Part shown: positions 1 to 3,739 of the stretch, one piece after another
How the letters are laid out: the number at the start of each line of letters is the position of its first letter
Position numbering within the stretch: position 1 is the first letter of the stretch
From: an uncultured Pseudomonadota bacterium
GTDB lineage: Bacteria; Pseudomonadota; Gammaproteobacteria; Burkholderiales; Usitatibacteraceae
Length of the DNA: 5,809 nucleotides
NCBI GenBank assembly: GCA_946885905.1
Contig: CAMPHL010000189.1
Coordinates: 1-5,809 of the forward strand
Direction of reading: 5' to 3'
The notes under the pieces: generated by a model
Database searches by the model: none
What the model was told of the DNA's origin: nothing
The model's input: the letters and a program-made list of their open reading frames with translations, nothing else
Made by a program: the position numbers and the translations under genes

Positions 1-1220
1 GTCGGGATCTCGGGCGGCGACTTCTTCGCGTCGAAGGCCACCGGCGCCGCCTTCGGGAAGAAGTCGAGCGCCACGTACATCTGCCCGGTGAGGAGGTTCG
101 CGCTGCGAAGCTGGCCGCGGAAGCCGCGCGCCACGAAGCGCTGCATGCGCTTCACCGGCGGTTCCTTGTCGTTCACGCGCATGCGCTCGGGCCAGAGCTC
201 GATGTCGAGCTCGGTGAAGAAGCGCGTCGTGGCAGCCTCGTGGCGCAGCGTGATCGAACGCACCTGGCCCACGGCGATGCCGCGGAAGTCCACCGGCGCC
301 CCGACCGCGAGGCCCCTGATGGACTGCTCGAATACCAGCCGATAGGTCTCGACCACGGACTCGCGCGGCCGCATCGCTTCCCCGCGGTCGTTCCAGAGCC
401 GGAACTGCGCCTCGGCAGGAGCACGCTGCGTGGTCGTCGCCTCGGGCGGCGTCTCGAACGCGACCCCGCCCAGCACGAGGGTGAGGAGCGACTGGGTGTG
501 CAGCTTCACTCCCGTCGCATCGACCGAGAGGTCCACGCCGCTCGCGTTCCAGAAACGCGTCTCGTCGCTCACGAACTGGTCGTAGGGCGCCTGCACGAAC
601 ACGCCCACCACGACGCCGCGCCCATCGCGCGCGACCTCCGCGGAAACGACACGGCCCGCGTTCACGCCGCGGTAGTACACCGGCGAGCCGATATCGAGCG
701 AGCGCAGGTCCTCGGCGCGCAGCTTGAACTGCTTGCCCGCCTCGTCGGAGGTGACCGGCGGAGGAGTCTCGAGGCCGACGAAATCCTTGCGATCGGTGGT
801 GGACTTGCCGGGGTCGCTGCCGATGTAGGAGCCGGCGAGCAGCGTCCCCAGCCCCGACACCTGCCCCCCGGCGATGCGCGGGCGCACCACCCAGAAGCGC
901 GTGTCGTCGACCAGGAATGCGTCGGCGGCGCCCCGGTCGATCTCGGCCGAAACGGTCACCGACTTGAGGTCGGGCGAGAGGCGCACCGCCTGGACGGTGC
1001 CGATGTCCACGGCCTTGTGCTTGATGCGGGTCTTGCCCGCCTCGATGCCTTCGCCGCTCTTGAACTGGATGTGGATGGTGGGGCCCTTGTCCCAGACCGC
1101 CTTGAAGGCGAGCCAGCCGCCGATCAGCGCCGCCAGCACCGGAACGAGGAAGACCAGCTGGAGCGAACGCGGCGCGGCCCGGCGCTCGACTGCCTGCGGG
1201 ATGTCGCCGTTATCGGACAC
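1..1220 (-). CDS. pqiB: PqiB, three-MCE-domain intermembrane transport protein (C-terminus cut by window edge)
   Basis: PqiB is an inner-membrane-anchored periplasmic protein that, from work in E. coli, forms a hexameric MCE-ring tube and helical needle carrying lipids between inner and outer membranes. 406 residues are visible. A short cytoplasmic N-terminus is followed by one hydrophobic anchor (about residues 19-42, LQLVFLVPVLAALIGGW). Three MCE/MlaD domains follow at about 45-135, 162-255 and 290-387. Family landmarks are GIEAGKTRIK (58-67), FWVV (109-112), SGLGTLLAGSYI (122-133), the repeated RFWNASG (222-228) and the third-domain VDFRGIAVG (310-318) and GFRGQL (366-371). About 140 residues of C-terminal coiled coil are missing compared with E. 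coli PqiB (546 aa). The start is GTG at 1220-1218: GGAGG lies 6 bases upstream and no ATG precedes the conserved anchor. The gene overlaps the preceding pqiA-type gene by 11 bases. Frame and family are very secure. Confidence 0.95.
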   Translation of the reverse strand, partial: MSDNGDIPQAVERRAAPRSLQLVFLVPVLAALIGGWLAFKAVWDKGPTIHIQFKSGEGIEAGKTRIKHKAVDIGTVQAVRLSPDLKSVTVSAEIDRGAADAFLVDDTRFWVVRPRIAGGQVSGLGTLLAGSYIGSDPGKSTTDRKDFVGLETPPPVTSDEAGKQFKLRAEDLRSLDIGSPVYYRGVNAGRVVSAEVARDGRGVVVGVFVQAPYDQFVSDETRFWNASGVDLSVDATGVKLHTQSLLTLVLGGVAFETPPEATTTQRAPAEAQFRLWNDRGEAMRPRESVVETYRLVFEQSIRGLAVGAPVDFRGIAVGQVRSITLRHEAATTRFFTELDIELWPERMRVNDKEPPVKRMQRFVARGFRGQLRSANLLTGQMYVALDFFPKAAPVAFDAKKSPPEIP

Positions 1221-1836
1221 GGCCTTCCTCCATCGGGTCCCACGTGAGTCGCGGGTCGAAGCTCGCGGAGGCGAGCATGGTGAGCACCACGACCGCGGCA
1301 AAGAAGATCGCGCCCGGCCCCGGGACGATGGAGGCGAACGACTTGAATTGCACCAGGCCCACCAGCATGGCGCCCACGAAGATATCCACCATCGACCAGC
1401 GGCCGATGTAGGCGGTTGCCCGATACAGGCGCGCCCGGGCCATCGGATTGCGCGTGGACCTGCGCTGCGCGGTCGCGAGCAGCCACGTCATGGACATGAT
1501 CTTCGCCGCAGGGATCACCATGCTCGCCGTGAACACGATCGCGGCAAGCACCGGCGAGTTGGTCTCCCAGAGGTAGACGATCCCCGACCAGATGGTGTCG
1601 CTCATGGACATGAACAGTCCCCCGCTTTCCATCACCGGCAGCGTGTTCGCCGGCAGGTACAGGATCGCCGCGGCGGCGAGGTACGCCCAGCTGCGCTTGA
1701 TGCTTTGGGGCTTGCGCGCGTGCAGCGCGTTGCCGCAGCGCGCGCACGCCGGAAGCCGGACCTCGGGCGGCACGTGGTTCAGGCGGAAGCAACCGTCGCA
1801 AAGCAGGTAGCCGCGGGTGGCGGCGGTCGTGGTCAT
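1210..1836 (-). CDS. pqiA: PqiA family inner-membrane protein, C-terminal-half type
   Basis: This 208-residue integral membrane protein matches the second half of E. coli PqiA, the inner-membrane partner of the PqiB lipid transport tube. A cytoplasmic zinc-ribbon-like segment carries two CxxC pairs (C13/C16, C31/C34). Hydrophobic segments follow at about 50-68, 94-120, 142-165 and 172-193. Diagnostic motifs are YLPANTLPVM (60-69), IGRWSMVDIF (144-153) and the terminal SFDPRLTWDP (192-201), all near-identical in kind to the PqiA C-half. The start ATG at 1836-1834 overlaps the upstream TGA (ATGA), and GAGGAG lies 8 bases upstream. The same frame stays open to 2496, but that upstream stretch is an Arg/His/Pro-rich shadow of the other pqiA-type gene, not an N-terminal extension. 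E. coli PqiA fuses both halves in one protein of about 417 aa; here they are separate. Confidence 0.93.
   Translation of the reverse strand: MTTTAATRGYLLCDGCFRLNHVPPEVRLPACARCGNALHARKPQSIKRSWAYLAAAAILYLPANTLPVMESGGLFMSMSDTIWSGIVYLWETNSPVLAAIVFTASMVIPAAKIMSMTWLLATAQRRSTRNPMARARLYRATAYIGRWSMVDIFVGAMLVGLVQFKSFASIVPGPGAIFFAAVVVLTMLASASFDPRLTWDPMEEGRVR
1223..1231 (-). promoter_or_regulatory. Ribosome binding site of pqiB, inside the upstream gene
   Basis: On the minus strand this reads GGAGGAAGG, with the GGAGG core 6 bases before the GTG start at 1220. It lies within the last codons of the upstream pqiA-type gene, which encode MEEG. This strong Shine-Dalgarno sequence is the main reason for choosing the GTG start. 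It also implies translational coupling, because ribosomes ending at 1210 finish on top of the pqiB initiation site. Confidence 0.8.
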
Positions 1837-2450
1837 GCGCGTAGCTCCTCGACGCGCCGCCAGAGCGAGTGCGGATCGAAGGCCGCCACCGCGGCCGAGA
1901 GCAGCAGCACATAAGCTCCGACCGCGTAAAGCGCGATGCCGATGTGCACGCTGGCGAGCTGCGTGAGCTTCACCATCGACAGGAGCGCGCCCAGGAAGAA
2001 GACCTCGACCATTCCCCAGCGCCAGATCCAGTCCAGCGTCTGGATCGCGGGGCGCAGGAACCGCGGCAGGCGCCCCAGCTTGAGCGGGACGAGGATGTAG
2101 AGCGCCGTGGCGATCTGGAAGGCGGGCACCACGATCACCGTCACGAGGACGATGAGTGCGACGCTCGGCCAACCCGTGGCGAAGAGTCCCTGCACCAAGC
2201 CGTACAGGGTCGATGAGGACCGGATGCCGCGCGCCTCGAGCTCCATGAGGGGAAAAGCGTTGGCGCACGCGAAGGCGACCGCCGCGCCGATCATGAACGC
2301 GAGCGTGTGGTCGAGGCTGTGCGGCTTCTCGCGCTCGATCTCGGCGCCGCAGCGCACGCAAGCGGCCGCTGCGTTGGGGGCGAGCGCGGGCCTGCGCTGC
2401 AGCGCGTCGCACTCGGGGCAGGCGATCAGGGTGTTCGTTGTTGTGGTCAT
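1833..2450 (-). CDS. pqiA: PqiA family inner-membrane protein, N-terminal-half type
   Basis: This 205-residue membrane protein corresponds to the first half of E. coli PqiA and is the first gene of the pqi operon here. A zinc-ribbon-like N-terminus carries CPEC (11-14) and CVRC (31-34). Hydrophobic segments follow at about 49-67, 95-122, 145-161 and 168-191. Family motifs include NAFPLMEL (64-71), VPAFQI (108-113), WGMVEVFFLGALLSMVKL (145-162) and FDPHSLW (191-197). Its start is ATG at 2450, preceded by a weak AAGGGA Shine-Dalgarno sequence 4 bases upstream that lies in a tandem 8-base repeat. The TGA at 1835-1833 overlaps the next start codon. Like its partner it begins MTTT and has the same ribbon-plus-four-helix layout, so the pair look like ancient duplicates. 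Adjacent paired pqiA genes before an MCE gene are common in Pseudomonas and betaproteobacteria, so this is not a recent frameshift. Confidence 0.93.
   Translation of the reverse strand: MTTTTNTLIACPECDALQRRPALAPNAAAACVRCGAEIEREKPHSLDHTLAFMIGAAVAFACANAFPLMELEARGIRSSSTLYGLVQGLFATGWPSVALIVLVTVIVVPAFQIATALYILVPLKLGRLPRFLRPAIQTLDWIWRWGMVEVFFLGALLSMVKLTQLASVHIGIALYAVGAYVLLLSAAVAAFDPHSLWRRVEELRA
1845..1850 (-). promoter_or_regulatory. Ribosome binding site of the second pqiA-type gene
   Basis: On the minus strand this reads GAGGAG, 8 bases before the ATG at 1836. It sits inside the final codons of the first pqiA-type gene (VEELRA). Together with the ATGA stop/start overlap, it decides the start of the second gene and rules out the longer frame that stays open upstream. 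Confidence 0.75.
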
Positions 2451-2466
2451 TTAGTCCCTTAGTCCC
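2451..2466. repeat. Tandem direct repeat, 2 x TTAGTCCC
   Basis: TTAGTCCC occurs twice in perfect tandem (2451-2458 and 2459-2466). On the minus strand this is GGGACTAA twice, ending directly against the ATG of the first pqi gene. The downstream copy supplies most of the weak AAGGGA ribosome-binding sequence. It may be no more than a short slippage duplication. Confidence 0.7.
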
Positions 2467-2482
2467 GGTAGACTGGCTACCG
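2466..2482. promoter_or_regulatory. Perfect 6-base inverted repeat, possible operator or 5' hairpin
   Basis: CGGTAG and CTACCG are exact reverse complements around a 5-base spacer (ACTGG). The dyad ends 5 bases before the amidohydrolase ATG. A 17-base dyad in a short divergent gap suits a dimeric repressor or a small RNA hairpin at the start codon, but its role is inferred. It shares its first base with the end of the tandem repeat. Confidence 0.4.
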
Positions 2483-2487
2483 TTCCC

Positions 2488-3702
2488 ATGGACCACCTGC
2501 TATCCAGGGCCGAGGCCCTCGCCCGGCACAGCGACTCCCCGGAGCATTACACGCGCACGTGGCTCACGCCCGCCCATCAGGCCGCGGCGCGCCAGATCGC
2601 AGCATGGATGCGCGAGGCGGGAATGGAAGTGCGGGTCGATGCGGTGGGCAATGTGATCGGCCGCCATGGGGCCGGTGGCAAGAGGCTCCTCATCGGCTCC
2701 CACTTCGACTCCGTGCGCAACGGCGGCAAGTACGACGGCGTGCTCGGAGTCCTGCTCCCGATCGGTTGCGTCGCGGAGCTCCATCGGCGCGGCGAGCGGC
2801 TGCCGTACACGCTCGAGGTGATCGCGTTCTCCGACGAGGAGGGCGCGCGCTTCCAGACGAGCTTCCTCGCGAGCCATGCGCTCGTCAAGGGCGCCGAAGC
2901 GATGCGGCCGCTGATGCAGCGTCGCGATGCGGACGGCGTGACGGTCGCGCAGGCGATGCGTTCGGCAGGCCTGGACCCGGAGGCGACGGACTCGGCACGC
3001 ATCGATGCGCGCGAGGTCGCCGCGTACGTCGAGGTGCACATCGAGCAGGGGCCGGTGCTGCTCGACGCGGGCAAGCCCCTCGGCGTCGTGACTTCGATCG
3101 CGAGCGGCGCGCGCCACCTCGTCCGCGTGCTGGGCGAGGCGGGGCACGCCGGGACGGTTCCCATGTCCATGCGGCGCGATGCGCTCGCGGCCGCGGCCGA
3201 GATGGTGCTTGCGGTCGAGTCGGAGGCGAAAGCCGCGGGTGGCGTGGGCACCGTCGGCATCCTCACGGTCCCCGAAGGCACCGGCAACGTGATTCCCGGC
3301 GCGGTCGAGCTCACGGTGGATTTGCGCGCGCCCGACGATGCGCGCCGGGCGAAGCTCGAAGCCGCCGTGATGGCTGCGGTGGAGGCGATCGCGGCACGCC
3401 GCGGCGTGCGCGTCGAGTCGAACCGCCTCCACGACGTGAAATCGGCGCCATGCGCGACGTGGCTGCAGGATGCGATCGAGGGCGCGATCCGCGCCGCGGG
3501 CGCCGATCCGATGCGCCTGCCCAGCGGCGCGGGCCACGACGCGATGGTCCTGGCCGAGATCACCGACGTCGGCATGATGTTCGTGCGCTGCGGCGCGGGC
3601 GGCGTGAGCCACAACCCCGCCGAGATCGTGACCGCCGGGGACGTGGCCCTCGCGCACCAGGCGCTCCTCGCGTTCCTCAGGGGCTTCTTGCCCCCCGCCT
3701 AG
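2488..3702 (+). CDS. M20-family zinc amidohydrolase, probable allantoate amidohydrolase
   Basis: This 404-residue cytoplasmic enzyme belongs to the allantoate amidohydrolase / N-carbamoyl-L-amino-acid hydrolase / beta-ureidopropionase group, which hydrolyses ureido C-N bonds with two bound metal ions. All expected ligands are present: H72 (GSHFDSVRNGGKYDG), D83, the E117-E118 pair (DEEGARF), H184 (VEVHIEQGPVL) and H375 (VSHNPAE). D74 is the usual activating Asp. The dimerisation lid (about 210-320) carries H220 in GHAG, N267 in GTGNVIPG and R280 in VDLR, which bind substrate across the dimer in this family. SGAGHDA (346-352) is also typical. Length matches E. coli AllC (411 aa). ATG 2488 is the only standard start before an upstream in-frame stop at 2452-2454, and no Shine-Dalgarno sequence precedes it. 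The N-terminal TRTWLTPAH resembles betaproteobacterial allantoate amidohydrolases, but no ureide genes adjoin, so a carbamoyl-amino-acid substrate remains possible. Confidence 0.9.
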   Translation: MDHLLSRAEALARHSDSPEHYTRTWLTPAHQAAARQIAAWMREAGMEVRVDAVGNVIGRHGAGGKRLLIGSHFDSVRNGGKYDGVLGVLLPIGCVAELHRRGERLPYTLEVIAFSDEEGARFQTSFLASHALVKGAEAMRPLMQRRDADGVTVAQAMRSAGLDPEATDSARIDAREVAAYVEVHIEQGPVLLDAGKPLGVVTSIASGARHLVRVLGEAGHAGTVPMSMRRDALAAAAEMVLAVESEAKAAGGVGTVGILTVPEGTGNVIPGAVELTVDLRAPDDARRAKLEAAVMAAVEAIAARRGVRVESNRLHDVKSAPCATWLQDAIEGAIRAAGADPMRLPSGAGHDAMVLAEITDVGMMFVRCGAGGVSHNPAEIVTAGDVALAHQALLAFLRGFLPPA

Positions 3703-3704
3703 CC

Positions 3705-3724
3705 GCCGGCGCCAAGGTGCCGGC
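3705..3724. terminator. GC-rich hairpin between convergent genes, possible bidirectional terminator
   Basis: GCCGGCGCC (3705-3713) and GGTGCCGGC (3716-3724) pair as a nine-position stem across AA: eight Watson-Crick pairs and one position that is G-U on the plus-strand RNA and a C-A mismatch on the minus-strand RNA. In practice the innermost pair joins the loop. It begins 3 bases after the amidohydrolase stop and lies 16 bases beyond the protease stop, in the 37-base convergent gap. No U-tract follows on either strand, so it is not a canonical intrinsic terminator. It could still protect 3' ends or aid termination. Confidence 0.4.
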
Positions 3725-3739
3725 TGGCGTGAGGCAGGC

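Larger units (their letters stand above)
2451..2487. promoter_or_regulatory. Divergent intergenic gap between pqi operon and amidohydrolase gene
   Basis: These 37 bases separate two divergent starts. They are too few for two complete independent promoters, so at least one promoter probably extends into the opposite coding region. The gap holds an 8-base tandem repeat next to the pqi start and a perfect inverted repeat next to the amidohydrolase start. I could not find a convincing -35/-10 pair on either strand. That both genes are transcribed from here is inferred from gene layout only. Confidence 0.5.

Noticed and set aside
240..1914. Long plus-strand open frames (240-1247 and 874-1914) opposite the pqi genes.
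   Set aside because: The minus strand encodes unmistakable PqiB and PqiA. The plus-strand products are Arg/His-rich with no domain signature, typical of antisense frames in GC-rich DNA.
2438..2474. TTGTTG or TTGTGG with TAGACT as a sigma-70 promoter for the amidohydrolase gene.
   Set aside because: The spacing is well over 20 bases and the matches are poor, so I could not support a promoter call.
1210..2496. A continuous 428-residue minus-strand frame covering both pqiA genes, which could suggest a fused PqiA.
   Set aside because: Its first part is an Arg/His/Pro-rich translation out of frame with the genuine PqiA N-half protein (2450-1833). Only the part from ATG 1836 shows PqiA features and a ribosome site.
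2500..3657. A 385-residue open frame antisense to the amidohydrolase, and a second of 345 residues at 2577-3614.
   Set aside because: Both are low-complexity translations rich in Arg, Ala, His or Ser, with no recognisable motif. They are mirror frames of a GC-rich gene with clear M20 motifs on the plus strand.
2451..3739. Both intergenic gaps are exactly 37 bases, which might suggest a designed or transposed cassette.
   Set aside because: The two gaps share no sequence similarity, no terminal repeats or target duplications flank the gene, and base composition matches the neighbours. The equal length looks accidental.
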